From CANDYO01 sp049653745 (GTDB lineage Bacteria > Pseudomonadota > Alphaproteobacteria > Rickettsiales > CANDYO01), in the NCBI GenBank assembly GCA_049653745.1, contig JBASGW010000079.1:1-64000 (forward strand): a DNA stretch of 64,000 nt. The letters are read 5' to 3'. The notes under the pieces were generated by a model that did no database searches, had not been told where the DNA came from, and worked only from the letters and a program-made list of their open reading frames with translations. Made by a program: the position numbers and the translations under genes. How positions within the stretch are numbered: position 1 is the first letter of the stretch; every line of letters begins with the position of its first letter. Shown piece by piece: positions 7,926 through 17,233 of this stretch.

Positions 7926-8000
7926 GCCGCCATGGCTCAGTGGTAGAGCACATCATTGGTAATGATGAGGTCGATGGTTCGATTCTATCTGGCGGCACCA
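7926..8000 (+). tRNA. tRNA-Thr (anticodon GGT)
   Basis: A complete cloverleaf of 75 bases with encoded CCA. The acceptor stem GCCGCCA/TGGCGGC is perfect, the D-arm has GCTC/GAGC, and the anticodon stem CATCA/TGATG carries the loop TTGGTAA with anticodon GGT, which reads ACC/ACT threonine codons. The T-arm is GATGG-TTCGATT-CTATC with one G-U pair. A T-rich stretch follows. A 5'-half copy lies at 6478-6513. Confidence 0.97.
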
Positions 8001-8190
8001 GCTTTTTATCTCACTCACCTTAAAACTAAATTATAGAGTAATTTCTCAATTTGAGAATCAATAAATAACATTCTTTTTCTAAAAAATTCACTACGTAAAC
8101 TTCTAGCTAATATATTTAATTTTTTTTCTTATATAAAAAAAAATTTGCTATATATTACAGTAATAATCATTTTAGCTTTAGTCTTTTCTT

Positions 8191-8559
8191 ATGATCCATA
8201 TTCTTGAAATAAAAAAATTAATATTATCACTTTATGTGGGAGTAGAGGAAGATGAATTATCAAATCCTCAGGATATTGAGTTCAATATTACAATCTTCTT
8301 AGCTGAGCAACCTAAAGCTTGCCATAGTGATTATATTGAAGACACTCTTTGCTATGCAAAAATTACTGACATTATAAGCACATATTGTTTGAACAAAAAA
8401 TTTCATCTTATTGAATATCTTTGCCTACAAATATTCCAACAGCTTAAAAATAATATCTTATCTAAAAATGACAAATTAATTGTTCAAATATGCAAGAAAC
8501 CCCCATTAAATTCTGTAAAAGATAAATGCTGCTTTACTATAAAAGATGAAGGTTTATAA
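8191..8559 (+). CDS. folB: Dihydroneopterin aldolase FolB
   Basis: Cleaves 7,8-dihydroneopterin to 6-hydroxymethyl-dihydropterin in folate synthesis. The 122-residue size fits the tunnelling fold. Visible family features are the N-terminal ILSLYVGVEEDELSNPQ block (the substrate-binding G-x-x-x-x-E region), the D-x-x-EDTLCYAKI block and FHLIEYLCLQI containing the conserved L-I-E. The C-terminal KPPL matches the usual K-P-x-A. The protein is somewhat divergent. It starts the folB-rpoZ-glycosyltransferase-exporter run; no folK or folP is adjacent, which is unusual compared with free-living relatives. Confidence 0.85.
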   Translation: MIHILEIKKLILSLYVGVEEDELSNPQDIEFNITIFLAEQPKACHSDYIEDTLCYAKITDIISTYCLNKKFHLIEYLCLQIFQQLKNNILSKNDKLIVQICKKPPLNSVKDKCCFTIKDEGL

Positions 8560-8653
8560 ATATTATTCTGCTAACAAGAATTATAAACTTGCCAGAAAGT
8601 AATTTTAAGCTATAATCTTTTCACTAAATTAAATATCACTTATGAGGAATATT

Positions 8654-9067
8654 ATGGCCCGCATTACTGTTGAAGATTGCAAGAAAGTTATACCTAATCA
8701 TTTTGAATTGGTTGTACTTGCCAGTAGAAGAGGCAGAGACATAAGCTCTGGGTCACCAATTTTAGTAGAAAAAAGCAACGATAAAAATGCAGTTATAGCT
8801 TTAAGAGAAATTGCTGCTAGTAAAATTAATGTTGATATTTTAAGAGAAAATCTTCTACAAGATTTTTGTAAAACTCGCCATAATGAAGATGATCTTAATG
8901 ATAACAAACAAGAAAGCTATCTAGAATTAGAGAATCAAGAAAATAATCAATTTTCTCAAAATTTTGAGGATGAATTAGCAGAAGGAATGTCAAGCATTGA
9001 ACTAGAAAGTGAGTTTAATGAAGAAGAAATGTCATTTGAAGACGAGGAAATAGAAAACGAGAATTAA
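8654..9067 (+). CDS. rpoZ: DNA-directed RNA polymerase omega subunit
   Basis: Small RNA polymerase assembly subunit that clamps the beta' C-terminus. The N-terminal 70 residues carry the family pattern: MARITVEDC, then NHFELVVLASRRGRDISSG and KNAVIALREIA. I place the start at the ATG at 8654, because MARITVEDC is the conserved N-terminus and an AGGA ribosome site lies just upstream; an in-frame ATG at 8642 overlaps that site. The last ~55 residues form a very acidic tail (runs of E, D and N), longer than in most relatives. Confidence 0.93.
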   Translation: MARITVEDCKKVIPNHFELVVLASRRGRDISSGSPILVEKSNDKNAVIALREIAASKINVDILRENLLQDFCKTRHNEDDLNDNKQESYLELENQENNQFSQNFEDELAEGMSSIELESEFNEEEMSFEDEEIENEN

Positions 9068-9095
9068 TCAAATTTTTATAAGAGTATTATATAAT

Positions 9096-10745
9096 ATGCA
9101 AATTTATAAATGCTTTTTCTTTTTATTAGTTTTTTTAACCCAATCCTCTTTTGGAACTGAAATAAGTGATGTAGATTTTGACCATTCAAATGGTCTTGAT
9201 TTAATGAAGAAATATTCAGCCAAATATTTAGATTCTAATGCAGACGCAGAATTAGAATTACTCAAAAAAAATTATAAAAATTTAAAACCAAGTCAAGCAG
9301 CATACTCTCCCTCTCCTATAATACCAAAAATTATTCATCAAATATGGCTTGGCGATAATGACATCCCTAAAAATTTTCAGTATTACTTAGAAACTTGGCG
9401 TAAATATCATCCAAATTGGCAAATAAAAATCTGGACTAAAGAAGATCTTATAAAAGAAAATTTCTCTAGTATGGATCTTTTTCATCATGCAAGAAGCTAT
9501 GCCGAACAATCAGATTTAATGCGCTATGAACTTCTACTTCGTTATGGAGGCTTATATATAGATACAGATATAGAATGCTTTAAAAGCTTTGAAGAATTTC
9601 ATCATAAGTATGACTTTTATGCAAATATGGAACCTCCGGCTCTAAATAAAAAAAGAGTAACAATCGCCAACAACATGATTGCATCAGTACCCAATCATTA
9701 CATTTTGAAGCAAACTCTAAATTATATACGCACTAATTGGAACAAAACAGAAGAGAATTTTGAAGAAAACTTTAGCAATAGCTGGACTAAATTTGCTCGT
9801 TCAGCACATAATTTAGCAGTACTAAGAACCATGTACCCTCTTTCTGATGCAGTTTTTAATTTTTTTCAAACCCAAGATCAAAGCAAATATAAAAGCATAA
9901 TTCTTCCTTCAAGCTATAATCTTTCTATGTATGTCGTAAACAACACTCCTATAATTAATTTTCTTAGCAATTCTTTCAGAGGCCGCGCTAAATTATCGAA
10001 TAAAATTGAAGTTCAACCTGAAACAATGAGTTTTCATTTTTATGATAAACAAAATTCTCTAATGAAAAAATTAGATTTTGCGACTGCTGTTTTTAATAAA
10101 AATAAAATTAAAGGATTTTTTTATAAATTACTTAAATTTCGTGATAAATATTATTTAGCTTTTAGAGACCTCTACAAAGCAAACCATCCTGTTGATGTTG
10201 AATATAACCCACAAACTATCATCCCCAAAGTTATTTATCTATATAGTGAAAATTTATCTCAAATTGAACAAGATAGCTTAAAACAACAATGGCAAAAAAT
10301 GAATGATGGCTTCAATATTCAAACTATTGATCTAAATATGCTAAAGCTTCTTCTACCTCAAAAATTAAAATCTCTAAATTCAGAAGTAATACATAAAGTT
10401 GCAGCGTTTTATTTACTCTATCAAAATGGAGGAGCATTTGTAGAACCATCATTTAAGCCAGCTAAATTATCAGAATTTCATTATAAATATGGTTTTTATG
10501 GAATACTAAATAGCCTTAATAAAGTTTTCTCTCCACTGGCATTAAACACAAATATTTTAGCCTTCAGACCAAACCACTCCTTGCTTTACAATGTTATTAA
10601 TGATCTTGAAAACAAAGATTTTAAGAAAACAGCTTTGAGCAAAGATATTCTAGAAGATATTTATCTAGAAAACGCATATAAATACTATCATCTTGATGGA
10701 AAATCTATTATTCTAACTGAAGAGTCTTTTAATCAAAAACGTTAA
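9096..10745 (+). CDS. Secreted TcdA/TcdB-type glycosyltransferase with degenerate second domain
   Basis: The N-terminus is a cleavable-type signal (hydrophobic residues 5-19), so export from the cytoplasm is likely. Residues about 75-330 form a sugar-binding-region glycosyltransferase (DXD family, Gly_transf_sug type): PKIIHQIWLGD (77-87), AEQSDLMRYELLLRYGG (136-152) and the metal-binding D156-T-D158. A second copy begins near residue 375 (IIPKVIYLYSE; LLYQNGGAFVEPSF), where DXD has become E-P-S, so it is probably non-catalytic. The family includes large clostridial toxin glucosyltransferases and yeast Och1. The next gene, an MsbA-like exporter, starts within ten bases. Target sugar and acceptor are unknown. 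Confidence 0.82.
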   Translation: MQIYKCFFFLLVFLTQSSFGTEISDVDFDHSNGLDLMKKYSAKYLDSNADAELELLKKNYKNLKPSQAAYSPSPIIPKIIHQIWLGDNDIPKNFQYYLETWRKYHPNWQIKIWTKEDLIKENFSSMDLFHHARSYAEQSDLMRYELLLRYGGLYIDTDIECFKSFEEFHHKYDFYANMEPPALNKKRVTIANNMIASVPNHYILKQTLNYIRTNWNKTEENFEENFSNSWTKFARSAHNLAVLRTMYPLSDAVFNFFQTQDQSKYKSIILPSSYNLSMYVVNNTPIINFLSNSFRGRAKLSNKIEVQPETMSFHFYDKQNSLMKKLDFATAVFNKNKIKGFFYKLLKFRDKYYLAFRDLYKANHPVDVEYNPQTIIPKVIYLYSENLSQIEQDSLKQQWQKMNDGFNIQTIDLNMLKLLLPQKLKSLNSEVIHKVAAFYLLYQNGGAFVEPSFKPAKLSEFHYKYGFYGILNSLNKVFSPLALNTNILAFRPNHSLLYNVINDLENKDFKKTALSKDILEDIYLENAYKYYHLDGKSIILTEESFNQKR

Positions 10746-10752
10746 CTTGTCC

Positions 10753-12510
10753 ATGCAATTAAACACCTCTAAGAAAAACCCTAAAATACTTAATTTTTTG
10801 ACTAAGTATTTAATTCCTTTTAAGTTCCAAATTTTAATAGTCCTACTTTCAGTAGCTGTTGTTGCATCTTCAATATTAGGTTTAGGTCATGCCTTAAAAT
10901 ATTTAATTGATCAAGGCTTTAAAGAAAATAATTTAGAAAAACTTAACCAAGCATTCATTATACTCCTTTTTATGGTAATAATATTATCTGGAGCAAGCTA
11001 CTTAAGATCTTTTAAAATAAATTGGATTTGTGAACAACTGGAAACTGCCATCAAAAAAGATAGTTACAAAAATATTATTAGGCTATCTCCAGCATATTTT
11101 GATCTGCATAAAGTTAATGACATAGTTTCCAGACTAACTAACGATCTAACTTTAATTAGCACCTCTATCATAATGATCTTTTCTTTTTCTCTAAGAAACT
11201 TGATTATGGCAGTGGGTGGATTAATTATATTATTGTTCAATAATTTTCAGCTAACTTCTTATGTATTATTAACTCTACCATTAATTCTAATTCCTTTAAT
11301 ATTAATTGGCAGAAAGACTCGCGCTTTATCAAAAGAAACTCAACAAGAAATCTCTAATTATAATTCTCACATTGAAGAAAGCTTAACTTTTATAAAAATA
11401 GTACAAGCATATAATCGTGAAGATTTTGAAAATGAGAAACTTAGTGCCATGCTTAATAAAGCTAGCTTAATCTCTAAAAAAAGAATTCAATTACGCTCCT
11501 TATTATTTGCTTTGGTTATTGCTCTAATTTTAATAGCTGTATCTCTTGTATTACTAGTTGGCGGCCATGACGTGATAGAAGGTAAAATGACTGCAGGATC
11601 ACTATCCTCTTTTATTTTTTATTCAATAATCGTAGCAACAAGCATTGGAGGCTTTAGCGAAGTATTTAGTGACTGGCAAAGAGCCTTAGGCGCCCTAGAA
11701 CGAGTGATTGAAATTAATGAACTGCAATCAGAAGTTATTGAAGTAGAAAATCCTCTGGGCATTTCAAATCCAAAAAATATTAAAATTGCTATAGATAATT
11801 TATCTTTTTCTTATCCAGGACAAAAAGAAATTTCAGTATTAAATGATATTAATATCAGTTTTCCTGAAGGCAAAACCATAGCTATTGTAGGCCCATCAGG
11901 AGCGGGAAAAAGTAGTATATTTCAATTACTACTTAGATTTTATGATCCTATTTCTGGCTCAATAAGAATAAACGATACTGATATTAAAAATTTTAAGATT
12001 CAAGAACTTCGAAGTCTTTTTGCTTTAGTCCCCCAAGAAACCACTATTTTTTCAGGTACTGCTTATGAAAACATACTTTATGGAAATGTTGATGCTTCTG
12101 AAAAAGAAGTAGAAAATGCTGCGAAGTTAGCAGAAATTCTAGACTTTTTTAAATCTTTACCAGACGGACTAAATACTTATTTAGGAGAAAAAGGTATAAA
12201 ATTATCTGGTGGTCAAAAACAACGAATCGCCATCGCCAGGGCTATTTTAAGAAACCCAAAAATATTACTACTAGACGAAGCTACCAGCTCACTTGATAAT
12301 GAAAATGAACGCTTAGTTCAAGTTGCCTTAGATAGGTTAAAAGAAAATCGTTCTACAATAATAATAGCACATCGAATTTCAACAATTAAAAATGCTGATT
12401 TAATTATTGTGCTAGAAAAAGGTAAAATTCTTTCGCAAGGAACACATAAACAATTACTAGAAACTTGCCCTCTTTACCAGAAATTAAACCAAGAATATCT
12501 AATAACTTAA
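10753..12510 (+). CDS. msbA: ABC exporter (ATPase fused to permease), MsbA-like
   Basis: A half-transporter of 585 residues. The N-terminal half has six transmembrane segments (about 25-310); the C-terminal half is an ABC ATPase with Walker A GPSGAGKSS, signature LSGGQKQRIAIARAI, Walker B ILLLDEATSSLD and the H-loop IIIAHRIST. The family pumps lipid A-core or other amphiphiles or peptides across the inner membrane. I chose ATG 10753; a TTG two codons upstream is possible. The gene follows the glycosyltransferase stop by only seven bases and ends at a strong terminator. MsbA is the best guess; another lipid or peptide exporter is possible. Confidence 0.85.
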   Translation: MQLNTSKKNPKILNFLTKYLIPFKFQILIVLLSVAVVASSILGLGHALKYLIDQGFKENNLEKLNQAFIILLFMVIILSGASYLRSFKINWICEQLETAIKKDSYKNIIRLSPAYFDLHKVNDIVSRLTNDLTLISTSIIMIFSFSLRNLIMAVGGLIILLFNNFQLTSYVLLTLPLILIPLILIGRKTRALSKETQQEISNYNSHIEESLTFIKIVQAYNREDFENEKLSAMLNKASLISKKRIQLRSLLFALVIALILIAVSLVLLVGGHDVIEGKMTAGSLSSFIFYSIIVATSIGGFSEVFSDWQRALGALERVIEINELQSEVIEVENPLGISNPKNIKIAIDNLSFSYPGQKEISVLNDINISFPEGKTIAIVGPSGAGKSSIFQLLLRFYDPISGSIRINDTDIKNFKIQELRSLFALVPQETTIFSGTAYENILYGNVDASEKEVENAAKLAEILDFFKSLPDGLNTYLGEKGIKLSGGQKQRIAIARAILRNPKILLLDEATSSLDNENERLVQVALDRLKENRSTIIIAHRISTIKNADLIIVLEKGKILSQGTHKQLLETCPLYQKLNQEYLIT

Positions 12511-12553
12511 CTCTACCTAATCATCCTTTATAATGAATTAAGTAGAGTTTTTT
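12509..12553 (+). terminator. Rho-independent terminator after the folB-rpoZ-exporter run
   Basis: AACTCTAC (12509-12516) pairs with GTAGAGTT (12542-12549), followed by a T-run. It overlaps the exporter stop codon. The hairpin loop is about 25 bases. It lies between convergent genes and could also act on uvrA transcripts from the other strand. Confidence 0.7.
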
Positions 12554-12575
12554 AAAATGAACTTGTTATTGCGTA

Positions 12576-15446
12576 TTATACTTTAAACTCTTCTTTATAA
12601 ACATCCTTTAAATAATATCCAGTAATGCTTTCTGCTACATTAATAATATCTTCAGGAGATCCACAAGCAACTATTCTTCCACCTTTATCTCCACCCTCTG
12701 GCCCTACATCTATTATATAGTCAGCGGTTTTAATAACATCTAAATTATGCTCAATAACTAGAGCTGTATTTCCTAGGTCCACTAATTTATGGAGAACTTT
12801 TAATAACTTATGCACATCGTCAGCATGTAATCCTGTTGTTGGCTCATCTAATATATATAAAGTTCTTCCTGTAGATCTCTTAGAAAGCTCTTTTGCCAAC
12901 TTTATTCGTTGCGCCTCTCCTCCAGAAAGAGTTGTAGCTGATTGACCAATTTTAATATAGCCTAAACCAACATCTTGAAGGGCTTTTAACTTATCTGCTA
13001 TTGCAGGTATATTTAAAAATAATATCAAAGCATCATCAACGGTTAAGCTTAAAACATCAGATATTGAGTGATTTTTATATTTTATCTCTAAAGTTGATCT
13101 ATTATATCTTGCTCCTTCACATTCCTCACATTTTACATAAACATCTGGTAAGAAATGCATTTCTATCTTTATTACCCCATCACCTTGACAAGATTCACAT
13201 CTTCCACCTTTTACGTTAAATGAAAATCTTCCAGCCTTATATCCTCTAGCTTTTGAATCAGGCAACTCTACAAACCAATCACGAACTGCATTGAATGCTC
13301 CGGTATATGTTGCTGGGTTAGATCTAGGAGTTCTACCGATGGGAGATTGATCTATCTCAATAACCTTATCAATATTATCAACGCCAGTTAAGGTTTCATA
13401 TTTTCCTGGAGATACATTAGCTTTATCAATTTTCTTAATAATAGCTTTGTATAAGGTGTGAATAATTAAACTGGATTTTCCACCACCAGAAACTCCGGTA
13501 ACACAAGTAAAAGTACCAAGAGGTATATTAATAGAAACGTCTTTTAAATTATTAACCTTAGCTCCGGTTAAGCTAATAACCTTATCTTTAGATAAGGGTC
13601 TTGTTTGTTTAGGTATTGGAATAAATTTTGTATTATTTAAATATTGCCCTGTAATACTACTAGGATTTTGCTTTACTTCCTCTGGGGTTCCTTGCGCTAT
13701 TACTTGCCCTCCATGAACACCCGCTCCTGGACCAATATCTATTAGATGATCAGATGCTAACATTGTTTCATGGTCATGCTCAACAACAATAACTGTATTG
13801 CCTAAATCTCTAAGATGAATAAGAGTGGAAATTAGCTTATTATTATCACGTTGATGCAGCCCTATTGAAGGCTCATCAAGAACATATAAAACCCCTGTAA
13901 GACCAGAACCAATCTGAGAAGCAAGGCGTATTCTTTGACTTTCTCCACCAGATAAAGTGCCAGATTCTCTAGATAATGTTAAATATTCTAAGCCTACATT
14001 ATTTAAAAAACCAAGCCTCTCTATAATTTCTTTTAGAATTCTATCAGCAATCTTATTATGAGTACTATTCAGTTTAGCAGGTAATTCTTTAAACCAGTTA
14101 AGCACATTAATTATTGTCATATGACTAACTTCACCAATATGACAATCAGCAACTTTAATACATAAAGATTCTGTTTTTAAACGATATCCATTACATACTT
14201 GGCATTTACGTTCTCGCTGGAAATTTCCATATTCCTCTTCTAACCAATCTTTATTATCATTTAAAGATTTATTAAGTGAAGGTATTACACCTTCAAATGG
14301 TTTAGTAACTGTTTGTTTACGCATACCATCACTATAATTCATAGTGATTTCTTCGTCACCAGAACCATATAAAATAATATTTCTAAATTCTTCAGACAAT
14401 TTCTCAAATGGGGTAAAAATACTTTCACCATAATGCTGAGCTAAACTTTCTAATGCTTGTGTTTGATATTTAGTTTTAGAGTTTCTCCACGGAGCTATTG
14501 CACCGTCACTTAGAGAAAGACTATAGTCTGGAGCAACTAAAACAGGATCAAAAAATAACTCAACCCCTATTCCTTGACACTTAGAACAAGCACCAAAAGG
14601 ACTATTAAATGAAAACATTCTAGGCTCAATTTCATTAATTTGGAAACCTGATATTGGACAAGAAAATTTTTCTGAGAAAATAAGTAAATGTCCAGCTTTA
14701 AAGGATTCTGCTTTCTCACTTTCTATATCTTCTACTATTTCAATAAATATTAAGCCTTCGCCAATTTTTAGGGCTGCTTCAATGCTCTCATTTAAGCGGG
14801 CGCTTACATTAGTATCAATAACTAAACGATCAACTACTATTTCTATGTCATGCTTTTTATTTTTATCAAGCACCGGCAAATCTTCTAATTCATAGATAAT
14901 ACTATCTATTCTTGCTCTTTGATAACCTTGTTTTCTAAACTGAAATAATTCCTTACGATGTTCTCCCTTCTGTCCTTTAACAATTGGAGCAAGAACATAA
15001 ATTTTACTTCCCTGAGGTAATTCTAAAATTGCATCAACTATTTGAACTGCGGTTTGACTTTTTATTGGCAAACCTGTAGCAGGTGAATAAGGAATACCTA
15101 TACGCGCATAAAGTAACCTAATATAATCATATATTTCAGTTATGGTACCAACTGTAGATCTTGGATTGCGTGAAGTTGTTTTTTGATCAATTGCAATTGC
15201 TGGAGAAAGACCAGAAATAGATTCAACATTTGGTTTATTCTGCAGCTGAAGAAATTGCCTTGCATATGATGACAAACTTTCTACATATCTTCTTTGTCCT
15301 TCTGCATAAATAGTATCAAACGCAAGCGAAGACTTCCCAGAACCACTAAGTCCAGTAATAACAACTAACTGATTTTTAGGAATGTCTATATTAACGTTTT
15401 TTAAATTATGCTCTTTAGCACCTCTAACTTTAATATAATTATCCAT
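12576..15446 (-). CDS. uvrA: Excinuclease ABC subunit A
   Basis: Damage-recognition ATPase of nucleotide excision repair; works with UvrB and UvrC. The 956-residue length is normal. It has two ABC modules: Walker A GLSGSGKSS near residue 35 and GVSGGGKSS near 655; signatures ESGTLSGGESQRIRLA and ATTLSGGEAQRIKLA; Walker B VLYVLDEPSIGL and LYILDEPTTGL. The zinc-binding cysteine clusters are present (CSKCQGIG; CQVCNGYR; CESCQGDG with CEECEGARY). Diverges from ssb, the same pairing as in many proteobacteria, with a 110-base shared promoter region. Confidence 0.97.
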   Translation of the reverse strand: MDNYIKVRGAKEHNLKNVNIDIPKNQLVVITGLSGSGKSSLAFDTIYAEGQRRYVESLSSYARQFLQLQNKPNVESISGLSPAIAIDQKTTSRNPRSTVGTITEIYDYIRLLYARIGIPYSPATGLPIKSQTAVQIVDAILELPQGSKIYVLAPIVKGQKGEHRKELFQFRKQGYQRARIDSIIYELEDLPVLDKNKKHDIEIVVDRLVIDTNVSARLNESIEAALKIGEGLIFIEIVEDIESEKAESFKAGHLLIFSEKFSCPISGFQINEIEPRMFSFNSPFGACSKCQGIGVELFFDPVLVAPDYSLSLSDGAIAPWRNSKTKYQTQALESLAQHYGESIFTPFEKLSEEFRNIILYGSGDEEITMNYSDGMRKQTVTKPFEGVIPSLNKSLNDNKDWLEEEYGNFQRERKCQVCNGYRLKTESLCIKVADCHIGEVSHMTIINVLNWFKELPAKLNSTHNKIADRILKEIIERLGFLNNVGLEYLTLSRESGTLSGGESQRIRLASQIGSGLTGVLYVLDEPSIGLHQRDNNKLISTLIHLRDLGNTVIVVEHDHETMLASDHLIDIGPGAGVHGGQVIAQGTPEEVKQNPSSITGQYLNNTKFIPIPKQTRPLSKDKVISLTGAKVNNLKDVSINIPLGTFTCVTGVSGGGKSSLIIHTLYKAIIKKIDKANVSPGKYETLTGVDNIDKVIEIDQSPIGRTPRSNPATYTGAFNAVRDWFVELPDSKARGYKAGRFSFNVKGGRCESCQGDGVIKIEMHFLPDVYVKCEECEGARYNRSTLEIKYKNHSISDVLSLTVDDALILFLNIPAIADKLKALQDVGLGYIKIGQSATTLSGGEAQRIKLAKELSKRSTGRTLYILDEPTTGLHADDVHKLLKVLHKLVDLGNTALVIEHNLDVIKTADYIIDVGPEGGDKGGRIVACGSPEDIINVAESITGYYLKDVYKEEFKV

Positions 15447-15496
15447 AAATTTATCTCTTCACTCTAAAAAATTATTTGTTCTTCTGTTATTTTGGG

Positions 15497-15512
15497 TATA
15501 CATTAGTGTATA
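15497..15512. promoter_or_regulatory. Palindrome in the uvrA-ssb divergent promoter region
   Basis: TATACA-TTAG-TGTATA is a perfect 6+6 dyad 45 bases before the ssb start. It could be an operator or simply overlapping -10 elements of the two divergent promoters. I see no GTTC-N7-GTTC repeat, the usual alphaproteobacterial LexA site, so SOS control is not supported by sequence. Confidence 0.35.
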
Positions 15513-15556
15513 TTATGTAACTGTTCAATTGATTTTAAAAATAATAAGGATTCAAA

Positions 15557-16000
15557 ATGGTAAATAGCATAAATAAAGTTACATTAGTTGGTAATGTAGG
15601 TCGTGATCCAGAAATTAGAACCACTCAAGACGGAAAAGAGATTGCATCAATCACTCTTGCTACTTCTGAATCTTGGAAAGATAAAAGTTCAGGAGAGCGT
15701 AAAGAGCGAACAGAATGGCACCGCATTGTTATTTTTTCTGATGGACTTGTTAATATTGTAAAAAACTACGTTAAAAAAGGTAGCAAATTATATATAGAAG
15801 GCGCTTTACAAACTAGAAAATGGGTAGATAATTCTGGCGTTGAACGCTATACCACTGAGATTGTATTGCAAGGATACAGCGCTTCTTTACTAATGTTAGA
15901 TAACAATAAAAATCATTCTGATAATCAAAGTAGCAGCAGTAACAGCTCTTTTGGATCAAGCTTTAATGCAGAAGAAATAGATGATGAAATTCCATTTTAA
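15557..16000 (+). CDS. ssb: Single-stranded DNA-binding protein
   Basis: Coats ssDNA during replication, recombination and repair. Residues 1-110 form the OB-fold, with INKVTLVGNVGRDPEIR, the WKDKSSGERKERTEWHRIV block and GSKLYIEGALQTRKW. A Ser/Asn-rich flexible linker (about 118-138) leads to the acidic tip DDEIPF, which binds partner proteins such as PriA and HolC. Length 147 is typical. An AAGGA ribosome site precedes the ATG. The FKBP protein gene follows 25 bases later. Confidence 0.97.
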   Translation: MVNSINKVTLVGNVGRDPEIRTTQDGKEIASITLATSESWKDKSSGERKERTEWHRIVIFSDGLVNIVKNYVKKGSKLYIEGALQTRKWVDNSGVERYTTEIVLQGYSASLLMLDNNKNHSDNQSSSSNSSFGSSFNAEEIDDEIPF

Positions 16001-16024
16001 TATTTTATAAAGTTACTTTTTAAT

Positions 16025-17233
16025 ATGAGATCACGACAAAATTTTATTAAAATTCTTGTAATAGTTTTTGCTATATTTGCAATATTAAAAAGCCCTCAAA
16101 AACTAAAATTTAAAGAGCAAGCCGCTCCTAAATATGAATTTATAGAGGAAATAAAAAATACTTTAGATTTTATTACTACTGATCACAGACCTAATATTTC
16201 AAGCAATAAAAATTCTCCCTTGCTTAAAGCAGAACAAGATCAACAGATCAAGGATACAAAGCAAGGGAACCTACCTCCTAATAATACTTCTATCACCAGG
16301 GCTCCTAAAGATGCTCTCAAAAGAAGTATTGGGTTACCAGTCTCTGTTAGTTCAAACCCAGATATTGCTAATATTCCACCTCCTGAGATAAAAAATGATC
16401 CAATCTCTAAAAACGAGATTGCTAAAACTTGGGTTGAAGACAAAATAATGGTTATAACTGACAATCTCCTTCATACAGAACAAGGGAGAAACCTACTTGA
16501 GAAATTTCTAAATAATAATGCTCCAGAAACCACCCCTTTAATCAAAGAACAAAAAAGCAAAGAGCTCTATCGTAATAATTCTGTAATTGACATTAATATT
16601 GGTAAAGGTGCCATTGTGGAGTGCGGCGATACCGTTAGTGTTAATTACACTACAAGACTAGTAAATGGACAAGTAATAGAAAATAACAATGATAATAAGC
16701 AGCCTTTTATTTTCCAAGTTGGCGATAAAAAGGTAATTAAAGGTCTAGAATATGCAGTTCTTGGCATGAAAGAAAATGGACAAAGAAGATTGGTTATTCC
16801 CCCTCAAATGGGATATAGCAAAATGTCTTCTCACGCCTTTGCTGGCAATGAGTTTGTAACACTTGATGTTGAATTGATAAATGTTATTTCAAATTCTAGC
16901 TATTTAGATGATAAAATCAGAATTTTTAGTAACACCGAAGACAATAAAAACTCTCCATTATACTGTAGTGAGCCTGTATATTTTAACTATACTCTTTCAA
17001 CAGGACAGAATAAAATTTTATATAAAAGCAAAGATCCTGCTTCTTTTGTTTTAGGCAGCAATAATGTGCCTCCAGCTATAAATAAAGCTTTTTCTAATAT
17101 CAAGAAAAATTCTAAAAGAACCGCCATAATTCCAACTAACTTACTACGTAATAAAAAAATAAGTTTCCTCCCCCCTGATATTAAAATTCCTGATCAAGAG
17201 TTTGTTATTTTAGACATTGAAACTACTAATTAA
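16025..17233 (+). CDS. Membrane-anchored FKBP-type peptidyl-prolyl isomerase with degenerate second domain
   Basis: Residues about 8-24 are a hydrophobic anchor or uncleaved signal, so the protein is probably periplasmic. Residues 30-185 are a disordered linker rich in Asn, Pro and Lys. Residues about 190-288 form an FKBP domain (GDTVSVNYTTRLVNGQVIEN; FQVGDKKVIKGLEYAVLGMK; RRLVIPPQMGYS; FVTLDVELIN). A second FKBP-like copy follows at about 300-402 (VYFNYTLSTGQNKILY; FVLGSNNVPPAINKAF; FVILDIE) but lacks the active-site aromatic pattern. Rickettsiales often have Mip-like FKBPs, but this tandem arrangement is unusual. Likely a periplasmic folding helper. Confidence 0.8.
   Translation: MRSRQNFIKILVIVFAIFAILKSPQKLKFKEQAAPKYEFIEEIKNTLDFITTDHRPNISSNKNSPLLKAEQDQQIKDTKQGNLPPNNTSITRAPKDALKRSIGLPVSVSSNPDIANIPPPEIKNDPISKNEIAKTWVEDKIMVITDNLLHTEQGRNLLEKFLNNNAPETTPLIKEQKSKELYRNNSVIDINIGKGAIVECGDTVSVNYTTRLVNGQVIENNNDNKQPFIFQVGDKKVIKGLEYAVLGMKENGQRRLVIPPQMGYSKMSSHAFAGNEFVTLDVELINVISNSSYLDDKIRIFSNTEDNKNSPLYCSEPVYFNYTLSTGQNKILYKSKDPASFVLGSNNVPPAINKAFSNIKKNSKRTAIIPTNLLRNKKISFLPPDIKIPDQEFVILDIETTN

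Noticed and set aside
15447..15556. Possible LexA/SOS box between uvrA and ssb
   Set aside because: No GTTC-N7-GTTC or GAAC-N7-GAAC repeat found; only an AT-rich dyad is present.
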